Origin: FEN-1279 sp964501535
GTDB taxonomy: Bacteria; Bacteroidota; Ignavibacteria; Tepidaquicellales; Tepidaquicellaceae
Length of the DNA: 64,000 bases
Assembly (NCBI GenBank): GCA_964501535.1
Contig: CAZCSV010000006.1
Span: 62,001 to 126,000, forward strand
Direction of reading: 5' to 3'
Both the position numbers and the translations under genes were made by a program. How positions within the stretch are numbered: the stretch's first letter is position 1; each line of letters opens with the position of its first letter. The notes below the pieces were generated by a model that was given only the letters and a program-made list of their open reading frames with translations, searched no databases and had not been told where the DNA came from. Shown piece by piece: positions 44,598-53,075 of the stretch.

Positions 44598-46178
44598 ATG
44601 AAAAAGAGCATAATATTTTTTTCTTTAGTATTTTTTCTTGTTTTTAATCAGCTGAATGCACAATATGTAAATGTTAAAATAAATTCTACTCCCGTGTTCG
44701 GTGAAGAATGGATTACAATGAATCCAAAAAATACAAACCAAATTGTAACGGGTACTCATATAAAGATAAGCAATCAGGAAAGTAATATGGGTTATTTTTA
44801 TACAATGAACGGAGGTTTGAATTGGACGGGTGGAACACTCTTATCTTCCCTTGCACAACCGGGTGCTGATCCGGTAATTATTGTCGATACATCAGGTAAC
44901 TTTTATTATATCTGTGTTACAAACTGGGGACTTACACCACCCAGCGGCGATAAATTATTATGCGCTAAATCGACGAACGGAGGAATGAACTGGAATAACG
45001 GAGTGTTGTTTGCCTTGCTCAATAAATTTGATGATATGCCGATGGCTTGTGTTGATTTCTCGCAAAGTCAATATAGAAACAATATTTATGTTACTTGGAC
45101 ATTAATCGATTCCATGAATAGTTCTGCTCCGGAAGACAGCTCACGAGTATATATATGCCGCTCGACTGATGCGGGAAGTTCTTTCAGCAATCCGGCTCGT
45201 GTAAGTAAAATAGCAGGACACAGCGTGTGGGATATTACAACACCAGAAGGTCCTGTGCCATGTACAGGTACGAACGGAGAGGTTTATGTTTGTTATCCCT
45301 ACAACCAAAAAATACTTTTTAACAGGTCGACTGATGGAGGAACTTCTTGGTTGGATAGTGAAATAGTTGCTTCAAATCAGGTGGGAGGGTGGCTATATAC
45401 TCATTCGCCTGTGGTTGCCTGCGATCTTTCCGGTTCTCAGTTTAGCGGAAATGTTTATATTTGTTTTTCTGATTTAAGAACATCCGCGAGCGACAGGGAT
45501 ATCTGGTTTATAAAGTCAACCGATAGGGGAAGCCATTGGACTAATCCTCTGCGGGTTAATAATGATTCACCAGGTAATTATCAGTATTTACCATGGATTT
45601 GTGTCGACCAGGTTACAGGTTACATCTGGATTGTTTTTTATGACGGAAGGAATTACCCGACCGGTGCACGTTATGATACTTATGTTGCCCGCTCGACAGA
45701 TGGGGGAAATTCATTCCAAAATGTAAAAGTATCCGATGCAAATTCATCAACACTGACAGGATATTGGCTTGGAGATTATATCGGAATAGCAGCCCATAAT
45801 AATAAAGTCAGACCTGTATGGACAACCTCCATAGGATGGGGAAATAGCAATCTCTGGACTGCCATTATTGATACTTTTACCATTGGAGTAAAAACAATTT
45901 CTTCAAATGTGCCGGAAAGATTTATGCTTTATCAGAATTATCCGAATCCTTTCAATCCGACTACAAGTATAAAGTATCAAATAACAGATAACAAATATGT
46001 AGAACTTAAAATATTCGATATTCTTGGGAAGGAAGTAGAAACTCTTGTCAACGAAAAGCAATCTCCCGGAACGTATGAAATCAGCTGGGACGGGGCAAAC
46101 TATCCGAGCGGTGTATATTATTACGGATTATCGGCAGGGGATTATTCGGAAACGAAAAAAATGGTATTAATAAAATAG
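44598..46178 (+). CDS. Secreted BNR/Asp-box repeat protein with T9SS-type sorting tail
   Basis: The ATG at 44598 opens a signal peptide ('SIIFFSLVFFLVFNQLNAQ'); the frame continues upstream but without coding character. 526 residues. Four or more Asp-box motifs are spread through a six-bladed-propeller-like body: 'STDAGSSF', 'STDGGTSW', 'STDRGSHW', 'STDGGNSF'. That fold is used by sialidases and by many non-enzymatic proteins; I see no convincing Arg triad or Tyr/Glu catalytic pair, so I do not call it a sialidase. The tail 'YQNYPNPFNPTTSIKYQI', 'LGKEVETLVNEKQSPGTYE', 'PSGVYYYGL', 'KKMVLIK' is almost the same as that of the protein at 12994-15192. Confidence 0.85.
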   Translation: MKKSIIFFSLVFFLVFNQLNAQYVNVKINSTPVFGEEWITMNPKNTNQIVTGTHIKISNQESNMGYFYTMNGGLNWTGGTLLSSLAQPGADPVIIVDTSGNFYYICVTNWGLTPPSGDKLLCAKSTNGGMNWNNGVLFALLNKFDDMPMACVDFSQSQYRNNIYVTWTLIDSMNSSAPEDSSRVYICRSTDAGSSFSNPARVSKIAGHSVWDITTPEGPVPCTGTNGEVYVCYPYNQKILFNRSTDGGTSWLDSEIVASNQVGGWLYTHSPVVACDLSGSQFSGNVYICFSDLRTSASDRDIWFIKSTDRGSHWTNPLRVNNDSPGNYQYLPWICVDQVTGYIWIVFYDGRNYPTGARYDTYVARSTDGGNSFQNVKVSDANSSTLTGYWLGDYIGIAAHNNKVRPVWTTSIGWGNSNLWTAIIDTFTIGVKTISSNVPERFMLYQNYPNPFNPTTSIKYQITDNKYVELKIFDILGKEVETLVNEKQSPGTYEISWDGANYPSGVYYYGLSAGDYSETKKMVLIK

Positions 46179-46387
46179 TACATCAAATAATTAAAACAAT
46201 ATAACCAAAATACTGCATTTTTTCACTCTTTTAGTACCGGTAAACTCTATAAACTCTAGCCTAATTTGTCTTGAAATCCTATTTTATTTTCAATAACTTA
46301 ATTGATTAATAATATTAAATTTTGCGGTATTTTTTTATGATTTTAAATAGTTTTCCTACCAATTTAATCAAAATAAATTAATTAATT

Positions 46388-48442
46388 ATGAGTGAACAAA
46401 AAAAATTTGTGCCATTTGTTTCTGCCGAGACAAGCATGGCGGAATTTACAATCAGAGCACTTATTATAGGACTTGTGCTTTCGGTTGTTTTGGGAGCGGC
46501 GAATGCCTACCTTGGCTTAAAGGCAGGTATGACCATTGCCGCTACATATCCTGCCGCAGTTCTTGGTATGGCTTTGTTGAAAATTTTAAAAGGCTCCATT
46601 CTCGAAGAAAACTTTACAAGAACGGTCGGCTCCATCGGTGAATCTGTTGCCGCGGGAGCTATTTTTACTCTTCCTGCATTCTTTATTGCGGGAATATGGA
46701 ATCCGTTCTTTACTCCGAATAACTATTTAACCGCATCAATAATTCTTGTTGCGGGCGGTATTCTTGGTATTATGTTCGTCGCTCTTCTAAGACGTGTTAT
46801 GGTTGAAGACGTAGATTTGCTTTTTCCCGAATCGACAGCGGCAGCTGAAATTCATAAATCGGGACAAAAGGGCGGCGGCGGCTCAAGGTATTTATTCGGT
46901 GCCATGGGACTCGGAGCAGTAATTCAGTTTCTTGGTCAATTAAGTTTCTTTGCCGCAAGCTGGGAAAAATTCTATAATTTCTTCAGTGAAGTAAAAATCC
47001 CCGGAACATCCTTAAAGGCTAAAGGCGGAATGCTTATCAGTTCTCCGGGTATCAGCCCTGCTTATGTTGGTGTGGGCTATATTATCGGACCGAAATATGC
47101 CTCGCTCAACTTCAGCGGTGGACTAATTGCGTGGGGTCTTCTTGCACCGATAATTTATTATTTTGTATCACCGTATTTTACTCCCGATTTATTGCAAGCC
47201 TGGGCTACATTAAAAGGTACAACAATCGAAAAAGTAAGCGATGCAGGATGGCAGATAAATCAGGTTTGGAGATTCATTGTAAGACCAATTGCCATCGGCG
47301 GAATGTTGATGGGTGCGGGTTTTACGTTGTTTAAAATGAGAAATAGTCTTTTCACGGGTTTGAAACGCTCGATTGGTGACGTGAAAAAAGCCGCCACAGA
47401 GGGAGGACATTCAGTGGAAAGAACCGAAAAAGATTTACCGTTTATGTGGATAATGGTTGGTATCGGAATTGTCGCAATTGCAACGTTTTTTGTTACTAAA
47501 TTTGCTTTTAATACTGGTTACTTACCTGCATTCGTTGCCGCTACAGTCATGATTATTCTCGCATTCTTCTTTGCGGCAATCTCGGGTTACCTGGTAGGAA
47601 TCATCGGTTCAAGCAACAATCCCATCAGCGGATTGACTTTAACAGCATTGGTTGTGACTGCTTTGATACTTGTATTAATAGGTGTTGATGCAAATTCCGG
47701 CGGTGTTGCGGCCGTTCTTGGTGTCGCCGCAATCGTATGCGTATCGGCGGCAGTAGCGGGTGAAATGTTGCAGGATTTAAAGGCTGGACATATACTCGGC
47801 GGTACGCCGTGGAAAATGCAGGTTGGTGATATAATCGGTGTTGTTATCGCAGGATTGGTTATGTTCTTTGTATTAAATCTGCTTAACCAGGCAGATATTG
47901 CTCAGGGTATGCAGCAGAATTATACCGGAGGATTCGGAAGCAAAAATCTCTCGGCACCTCAGGCAGGTTTAATGGCGATGCTATCGAACGGAATAGTTGG
48001 CGGAGAAATGGCATGGCCGCTCATAATCGTGGGTATGCTTATGGGTCTTGCTTTTATTTTAATGCAGGTAAAAAGCCCGATGCTTGTAAGTGTTGGTATG
48101 TATCTTCCGCTCGAAACGACTTTTGCAATTTTTATCGGAGGTATGATAAAAGGCATACTCGAACTGGTGGTCAAGAAAAAAGGATTTAACGAAGCACAAA
48201 AAGTCAGAATTGAAAACATCGGAATTTTATTGGCATCAGGATTTATCGCAGGTGAAGCATTGACGGGTCTTGGATTTGCTCCTTTCAGAATTGCAGAGTT
48301 TAATATCCCATCAATATTTTCAGAACCGCCTTTATTGATTGGCTTCTCTGTTCTCATTATTATTGCTTTAATTTTGATATTTATTCCCATAAAGCATGCT
48401 GGTGCGGCCGATGAACCGGCTCCTCCTGCTGCTGGAATGTAA
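46388..48442 (+). CDS. OPT-family oligopeptide transporter
   Basis: 684 residues and about 16 hydrophobic segments. 'LVLSVVLGAANAYLGLKAGMTIAATYPAAVLGMALLK' is the N-terminal signature of the bacterial OPT family, and 'IGSSNNPISGLTLTALVV' is the second conserved signature. 'LLFPESTAAAEIHKSGQKGGGG' and 'GEMLQDLKAGHILGGTPWKMQ' are further family features. OPT carriers bring in oligopeptides, glutathione-like compounds or metal chelates with protons. No strong ribosome site is visible, only an A-rich leader. A hairpin lies between it and the PqqD-like gene downstream. Confidence 0.92.
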   Translation: MSEQKKFVPFVSAETSMAEFTIRALIIGLVLSVVLGAANAYLGLKAGMTIAATYPAAVLGMALLKILKGSILEENFTRTVGSIGESVAAGAIFTLPAFFIAGIWNPFFTPNNYLTASIILVAGGILGIMFVALLRRVMVEDVDLLFPESTAAAEIHKSGQKGGGGSRYLFGAMGLGAVIQFLGQLSFFAASWEKFYNFFSEVKIPGTSLKAKGGMLISSPGISPAYVGVGYIIGPKYASLNFSGGLIAWGLLAPIIYYFVSPYFTPDLLQAWATLKGTTIEKVSDAGWQINQVWRFIVRPIAIGGMLMGAGFTLFKMRNSLFTGLKRSIGDVKKAATEGGHSVERTEKDLPFMWIMVGIGIVAIATFFVTKFAFNTGYLPAFVAATVMIILAFFFAAISGYLVGIIGSSNNPISGLTLTALVVTALILVLIGVDANSGGVAAVLGVAAIVCVSAAVAGEMLQDLKAGHILGGTPWKMQVGDIIGVVIAGLVMFFVLNLLNQADIAQGMQQNYTGGFGSKNLSAPQAGLMAMLSNGIVGGEMAWPLIIVGMLMGLAFILMQVKSPMLVSVGMYLPLETTFAIFIGGMIKGILELVVKKKGFNEAQKVRIENIGILLASGFIAGEALTGLGFAPFRIAEFNIPSIFSEPPLLIGFSVLIIIALILIFIPIKHAGAADEPAPPAAGM

Positions 48443-48453
48443 TTTTTATACCG

Positions 48454-48482
48454 GAAGGTCAAAGGATTTTCCTTTGACCTTC
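48454..48482 (+). terminator. Terminator after the OPT gene
   Basis: Perfect 12-bp stem 'GAAGGTCAAAGG' and 'CCTTTGACCTTC' with a 5-base loop, 11 bp past the OPT stop and followed by a T-rich stretch. The small PqqD-like gene begins only 23 bp later. Confidence 0.8.
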
Positions 48483-48505
48483 TTATAATTTTTAAAAGAA
48501 AAAAT

Positions 48506-48859
48506 TTGTTTAATAAAAAAGAAGTAGTTAACTATCTGGAATTAACACCTGTAAGGGAGAAAAAATTTACAGTTCAGGAAAACGGTATCGTTACCATATT
48601 GATTCCGAAATTCAAATCTCCCTTTTTTCAAAAATTAATTCCGAAAAATAAATCAAAGGACATTAAAATCAGTTTCGACGAACTTGGCTCTGCAGTTTGG
48701 TCTGAAATCGATGGCAACAAAAAGGTTGATGACATCGTAAAGATATTAGGAGAAAAGCTCGGTGAAAAAATTCATCCGGCGGAGGAAAGAATAACAAAAT
48801 TTCTGACCCAGTTGAATTCACATAAATTCTTGAGTTTTAAAGAGTTACAGAAGAAATAA
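48506..48859 (+). CDS. PqqD-like small protein
   Basis: 117 residues from a TTG start (no Met elsewhere in the frame). 'RKIxF' style strands give way to 'IKISFDELGSAVWSEIDGNKKVDDIVKILGEKLG', the winged-helix core of PqqD-like proteins, followed by 'RITKFLTQLNSHKFLSF'. PqqD-like domains bind peptide substrates for radical-SAM RiPP maturases, but free-standing copies with no RiPP enzyme also occur in Bacteroidota-type genomes. There is no radical-SAM or precursor gene here. Its place between a peptide carrier and a dipeptidase is suggestive of peptide handling but proves nothing. Confidence 0.78.
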   Translation: MFNKKEVVNYLELTPVREKKFTVQENGIVTILIPKFKSPFFQKLIPKNKSKDIKISFDELGSAVWSEIDGNKKVDDIVKILGEKLGEKIHPAEERITKFLTQLNSHKFLSFKELQKK

Positions 48860-48937
48860 AAATATATTTTAAATCTCTATTCTGGGATTAAGTAACAAAA
48901 AGAGTTTTAATAAAAAAATAAAAAAAAGGAAAATATT

Positions 48938-50404
48938 ATGGGTAATATTCTTAGTGGTTTAAAACCGGAAGCAATCTGGAAGCATTTTGAAGAAATTTGC
49001 GAAATACCGCATCCTTCAAAGCACGAACAAAAAATGATAGATTATGTCGTGAATTTTGCAAAATCAAAAAATCTCGAATATGAAGTCGATGAAGTGGGAA
49101 ATGTGATAATAAGAAAACCTGCCACCCCGGGAATGGAAAATCGCAAAGGGGTAATTTTACAGGGGCATCTCGATATGGTACCGCAGGCAAACAGCGATGC
49201 AAACCATAATTTCGAGACAGACCCGATAAAGCCAAGGATTGAAGGTGAATGGGTAAAAGCTACAGGCACAACACTCGGCGCCGATAACGGTATCGGTGTT
49301 TCGACCGCTTTAGCGATTCTTGAATCGACCGATTTAGTACATGGACCAATCGAAGCGCTTTTTACAATTGACGAAGAAACAGGTATGACCGGCGCATTCG
49401 GTCTAAAACCCGGATTTCTGAAAGGCGATATTCTGATGAATCTTGATTCGGAGGACGAAGGGGAGCTTTTCATCGGATGCGCTGGCGGTACGAATGCGAA
49501 CATTACTTTTAAATACAACAAAAAACCGGCTCCGAAAAAGCATTCTGCTTTTAAAATTTTTGTTAAAGGTTTAAAAGGCGGGCACTCGGGTTGCGATATT
49601 CATCTTGGCAGGGCAAATTCGAATAAACTTCTTTTCCGCTTTATGAAACAGGCTGAAAAGGAATTCGGACTGAGACTGGCATCTGTGGAAGGCGGAAATC
49701 TGCGTAATGCAATTCCAAGGGAAGCCTTTGCCACGGTTCTGATTCCAAAGGAAAATGTAAAAGCATTCGATGAAGCATTGAAGCAGTATGAGGTTACAAT
49801 TAAAAAAGAATTTTCTGCTGTTGAACCGGGTTTGGCAATCTTTGCAGAAAAAGCCAAAGCCCCGAAAAATGTATTCGACAAATCAACGCAGAAAAATCTG
49901 ATAAATGCAATTTTTGTATGCCCGAATAATGTTATTCGTATGAGCAACGATATGCCGGGTCTTGTGGAAACATCATCAAATCTTGCAATAGTTAAATCTG
50001 ATGATAAAACAAAAACTGTAACTATAAAGTGTCTGCTGAGAAGTTCGGTAGATTCTTCGAAAGAAGCACTCGAACAGAAAATGGCGGCACTGTTCGAACT
50101 TGCAGGCGCCGACTGTTATTTCGACGGTCAATATCCCGGCTGGAAACCGAATCCAAATTCTCCTATTCTTACTACTATGCTTGGTGTTTATGAAAAACTG
50201 TTCGGAAAGAAACCGGAAATTAAAGCAATACATGCAGGGCTCGAATGCGGACTTATCGGCGGTGTGTTTCCAAACCTCGATATGATTTCTTTCGGTCCGA
50301 CGATTAAATTCCCGCATTCTCCCGATGAGCAGTGCAATATCGAGACAGTTGGAAAATTCTGGGATTATCTCGTTGAGACTTTAATGAACGTTCCAACAAA
50401 ATAA
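48938..50404 (+). CDS. pepD: Aminoacyl-histidine dipeptidase (PepD, M20 family)
   Basis: 488 residues, the usual length of PepD. It hydrolyses Xaa-His and other dipeptides in the cytoplasm using two zinc ions. Metal ligands and catalytic residues are seen in 'VILQGHLDMVPQ' (His, Asp), 'LGADNGIGVSTALAILE' (bridging Asp), 'TIDEETGMTGAFGL' (Glu-Glu), 'LMNLDSEDEG' (Asp), and a C-terminal His in 'GPTIKFPHSPDEQC'. A lid domain with 'GLKGGHSGCDIHLGRANS' lies between. 'AAAGGAAAATATT' precedes the ATG. It would complete breakdown of peptides brought in by the carriers in this window. Confidence 0.95.
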   Translation: MGNILSGLKPEAIWKHFEEICEIPHPSKHEQKMIDYVVNFAKSKNLEYEVDEVGNVIIRKPATPGMENRKGVILQGHLDMVPQANSDANHNFETDPIKPRIEGEWVKATGTTLGADNGIGVSTALAILESTDLVHGPIEALFTIDEETGMTGAFGLKPGFLKGDILMNLDSEDEGELFIGCAGGTNANITFKYNKKPAPKKHSAFKIFVKGLKGGHSGCDIHLGRANSNKLLFRFMKQAEKEFGLRLASVEGGNLRNAIPREAFATVLIPKENVKAFDEALKQYEVTIKKEFSAVEPGLAIFAEKAKAPKNVFDKSTQKNLINAIFVCPNNVIRMSNDMPGLVETSSNLAIVKSDDKTKTVTIKCLLRSSVDSSKEALEQKMAALFELAGADCYFDGQYPGWKPNPNSPILTTMLGVYEKLFGKKPEIKAIHAGLECGLIGGVFPNLDMISFGPTIKFPHSPDEQCNIETVGKFWDYLVETLMNVPTK

Positions 50405-50417
50405 TATATTTTATAAA

Positions 50418-50451
50418 AATCGGGTCGGAGAATTTTTCTCTGACCCGATTT
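50418..50451 (+). terminator. Terminator of pepD
   Basis: 15-bp arms with one mismatch ('AAATCGGGTCGGAGA' and 'TCTCTGACCCGATTT'), a 4-base loop and a following T-rich stretch, 13 bp past the stop. Confidence 0.88.
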
Positions 50452-50474
50452 CTTTATTAATTTAAATACACTTT

Positions 50475-52169
50475 ATGAGATACTTAATTATTATCTTTAT
50501 GTTTGCTATTCTTCTCTCTTCTTGCGGTAAAAAAGAGCAAATGCCCGCGGGTGACTCCAAAGCCGAAAAAGAATTCGTTGAATTCGTTAAAGCTCTGGAA
50601 ACCAAAGCAGTTCCAATTTTCAAGCAAGCTAATCTTGCCTACTGGAATGCAGCAATTTCAGGTAAAAAAGAGGATTTCGAAAAAAATGCCGAAATGCAGA
50701 ACAAATACGATGCAATTTTTGCCGATAAGTCTTCTTTCGAAAAATTAAAAAGTTTTAAAGAATCGGGTGAAATCAAGGACGAAATTCTTAAAAGGGAATT
50801 AACAGTACTCTTTAATATGTTCCAGCAGAAACAAGCCGATACCACCAAACTTAGCGCCATTAATATTCTTCAAAATACACTCGAACAAAAATACGGAAAT
50901 TTCAGAACCGAAGTCGGAGGAAATAAGCTGACAGATAACCAGGTCGAAGAAAAGCTTGTTAAATCAACCGATTCGAAAGAACTGAAAGATGTCTGGACTG
51001 CCCAAAAGAAAATCGGTACTGTAGTTGCGGAAGATATTATTAAACTGGTTAAAATGAGAAATGAACTGGCAAAGTCAATCGGGTTTAAAAACTATCACGA
51101 GATGAGCTTGAAAGTCAATGAAGAAGACCCGGAAGAAATTTCAAAACTCTTCGATGAACTCGATGCCCTCACAAAAGATGCCTTTGCGAAGGAAAAAGAA
51201 AATATCGATAATTATTTTGCGGAAAGATACAAAATTAAAAAAGAAGAACTGATGCCGTGGCATTACCAGAACCGCTTTTTCCAGGAAGCTCCGAAAATCT
51301 ACAAGGTCGACTTCGATAAATTTTACGAAGGAAAGAAACTCGATGAAATTACAGGAAAATTTTACAAGAGTATCGGTTTGAATATAGACGATATGCTCAA
51401 GAACAGCGACTTATATGAAAAACCGGGAAAAAATCAGCACGCTTTTTGTACCGATATCGACAGAAACGGAGATGTGAGGGTTTTGTGTAATATAGTTCCA
51501 AACGAAAAATGGATGAATACGATGTTGCACGAATTCGGACATGCAGTATATTCGAAAAATATTGAGCATTCTTTGCCATTCTATCTGAAAAACGAAGCAC
51601 AAACTTTTTGTACCGAAGCTATTGCAATGATGTTCGGCAGATTCTCGACAAGCGCTCCCTGGTTAAAAGATAATCTGGGTATCTCCGAAGACGAAATGAA
51701 AAAAGTTGCCGACGACGGGTTCAAATCACTCCGCCTTCAACAGCTTGTATTCAGCCGCTGGGCTCAGGTTATGTACCGTTTCGAGAAATCCATGTATGAA
51801 AATCCCGACCAGGATTTAAATAAACTATGGTGGGAACTGGTTGAAAAATATCAGTTACTCAAAAAACCCGAAGGCAGAAACGAACCCGATTGGGCATCTA
51901 AAATCCATGTTGTAATGGCTCCGTGCTATTATCATAACTATCTGATGGGAGAACTACTTGCTTCACAACTCTATTATTATATCGTGAAAAATGTTATAAA
52001 ATCAGAAGATTATAAAAATCAGAGCTTCACGAATAAACCAGAAATAGGAAAGTATCTCAACGAAAAAGTATTCGGTCCAGGTCTAAAATATTTTTGGAAT
52101 GATATGATAGAGAAAGCAACGGGTGAAAAACTTACGGCGAAATATTATGCCCAGCAGTTCGTGAAATAA
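50475..52169 (+). CDS. Zinc metallopeptidase lipoprotein (gluzincin, M2/M3-like)
   Basis: 564 residues with a lipoprotein signal ('YLIIIFMFAILLSSCGKKE', Cys near 17), so it is anchored in the envelope. The zinc-binding motif is 'MLHEFGHAVYS' (HExxH), and the third ligand is the Glu in 'FCTEAIAMMFGRFS' about 28 residues on, a spacing and context closer to M2 (ACE-like dipeptidases) than to classic M3 oligopeptidases. 'RNELAKSIGFKNYHEMSLKVNEED' is shared by both groups. It probably trims peptides outside the inner membrane to a size for the POT, OPT and ABC carriers. Start ATG is preceded by no clear ribosome site. Confidence 0.88.
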   Translation: MRYLIIIFMFAILLSSCGKKEQMPAGDSKAEKEFVEFVKALETKAVPIFKQANLAYWNAAISGKKEDFEKNAEMQNKYDAIFADKSSFEKLKSFKESGEIKDEILKRELTVLFNMFQQKQADTTKLSAINILQNTLEQKYGNFRTEVGGNKLTDNQVEEKLVKSTDSKELKDVWTAQKKIGTVVAEDIIKLVKMRNELAKSIGFKNYHEMSLKVNEEDPEEISKLFDELDALTKDAFAKEKENIDNYFAERYKIKKEELMPWHYQNRFFQEAPKIYKVDFDKFYEGKKLDEITGKFYKSIGLNIDDMLKNSDLYEKPGKNQHAFCTDIDRNGDVRVLCNIVPNEKWMNTMLHEFGHAVYSKNIEHSLPFYLKNEAQTFCTEAIAMMFGRFSTSAPWLKDNLGISEDEMKKVADDGFKSLRLQQLVFSRWAQVMYRFEKSMYENPDQDLNKLWWELVEKYQLLKKPEGRNEPDWASKIHVVMAPCYYHNYLMGELLASQLYYYIVKNVIKSEDYKNQSFTNKPEIGKYLNEKVFGPGLKYFWNDMIEKATGEKLTAKYYAQQFVK

Positions 52170-52191
52170 TATTTTATACTTTATCAAATAT

Positions 52192-52226
52192 AAACCGCCG
52201 TTTAAAAAGACCGGCGGTTTTTTTAT
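52192..52226 (+). terminator. Terminator of the metallopeptidase gene
   Basis: 'AAACCGCCG' and 'CCGGCGGTTT' form a GC-rich stem, followed by a run of seven T, 23 bp past the stop codon. Confidence 0.88.
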
Positions 52227-52302
52227 TGTATAGTACTAATTTTTCTCTTAGCTAGCTAATTATATTCGAAAACAATAAATTTTTCAGTACAAAAATTCTA
52301 AT

Positions 52303-52390
52303 AAAAAAGTGCCACCGGTTATAGTTCTCCGACGGCACTTTTTTATATATCGCTACCAAAAGCCGTCTCCCTCGGCCGGTAACGCTTTTT
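52303..52390 (+). ncRNA. Tandem structured hairpins, possible small RNA or attenuator
   Basis: Hairpin 1 (52303-52344) has outer arms 'AAAAAAGTGCC' and 'GGCACTTTTTT', a symmetric AC/AC internal loop and an inner CGG/CCG stem. Hairpin 2 (52351-52384) pairs 'CGCTACC' with 'GGTAACG' (one mismatch) and 'GCCG' with 'CGGC' inside, and is followed by CTTTTT. GACGGC of hairpin 1 can instead pair with GCCGTC of hairpin 2, which would break both. I do not recognise a known riboswitch or RNA family. Confidence 0.4.
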
Positions 52391-52701
52391 AAAAATGGTT
52401 TCAGGAAATTATTTAAAACCAAAACCGAAAAATCGGAATTCAGAAAAGCTTGTTATTTTAAATATTTTATTTTTTTTCCTTTTGTCCCTGAGAGAAAAAA
52501 ATTGAGAAAACTATTCGTAAAAAAGACTGCAAGTATTATGCAAAAGATTGCATTGCTTTTCTCTTACTTTTTTGCTGGTGAGTAATAAATATTGTATCAA
52601 ATTGAGAGATGAAAAATAGTTTTGAGACATAAAACTAATTGATTTAAAATTTTTGTGATGAAAAAAATATGATAAATTGGTATATTTGTTAAAATAAAGT
52701 T

Positions 52702-52905
52702 ATGGCAAGAATTAAACTCGAAGACATTTTAGCTCATCTCGGTTACGAAATTAAGCGTTCGCTTACCAATACCATAAAAAAGGAATTTCCCGAACTTGAA
52801 TTTGACCAGAATAAATTGTATAAGGAATTTATAAATAACATTGGAAAAGAAGCGAAAAAATGGGAGCAGGTTCCTGACGATGCAGTCGAAAAAGGGGATT
52901 ACTGA
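52702..52905 (+). CDS. Small conserved-looking protein of unknown function
   Basis: 67 residues, mostly charged and helical ('RIKLEDILAHLGYEIKRSLTNTIKKEF', 'KLYKEFINNIGKEAKKWEQVPD'), with no signal peptide, membrane segment or metal-binding motif. The ATG follows 'AAAATAAAGTT'; the codon use resembles that of the surrounding genes and the frame is free of overlap, so I think it is real. No function can be assigned. It stands alone between the peptidase gene and the divergently placed kinase gene. Confidence 0.6.
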   Translation: MARIKLEDILAHLGYEIKRSLTNTIKKEFPELEFDQNKLYKEFINNIGKEAKKWEQVPDDAVEKGDY

Positions 52906-53075
52906 TTTCTATTCTAAATAATTGATTGTTAATATTTTAACGGTCATATCTTTTTTAGCTTTTTTTATAACAAATCTTAGGAGTGTGTAATAGAAATTTG
53001 TATTCACTTTATGAGATAAATGCAGAAAATGTTTTAATCAAGGAGGAATAAAAGACAGATTTATTAAACAGGCTT

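Larger units (their letters stand above)
52170..52701. other. Intergenic region, 532 bp, with several hairpins
   Basis: Holds the terminator of the peptidase gene (52192-52226), two further T-tailed hairpins (52303-52344 and 52351-52390) and then about 300 bp of AT-rich sequence with no open frame. Just before the small gene at 52702 there is 'TATATTTG' (52681-52688), which fits the Bacteroidota -7 consensus TAnnTTTG, but I see no well-spaced -33 element. Confidence 0.6.

Noticed and set aside
44598..46178. Sialidase
   Set aside because: Asp-box repeats are present but I could not find the Arg triad or the Tyr/Glu catalytic pair, and these repeats are common in non-enzymes.
47959..48462. 167-codon open frame on the minus strand
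   Set aside because: It lies inside the OPT gene and has the composition expected of the reverse complement of membrane-protein codons; no homology.
49042..49521. 159-codon open frame on the minus strand
   Set aside because: Antisense shadow of pepD, which has all family motifs.
52351..52390. tRNA-like fold
   Set aside because: No T-loop or anticodon arm can be drawn; it is a simple compound hairpin with a T-tail.
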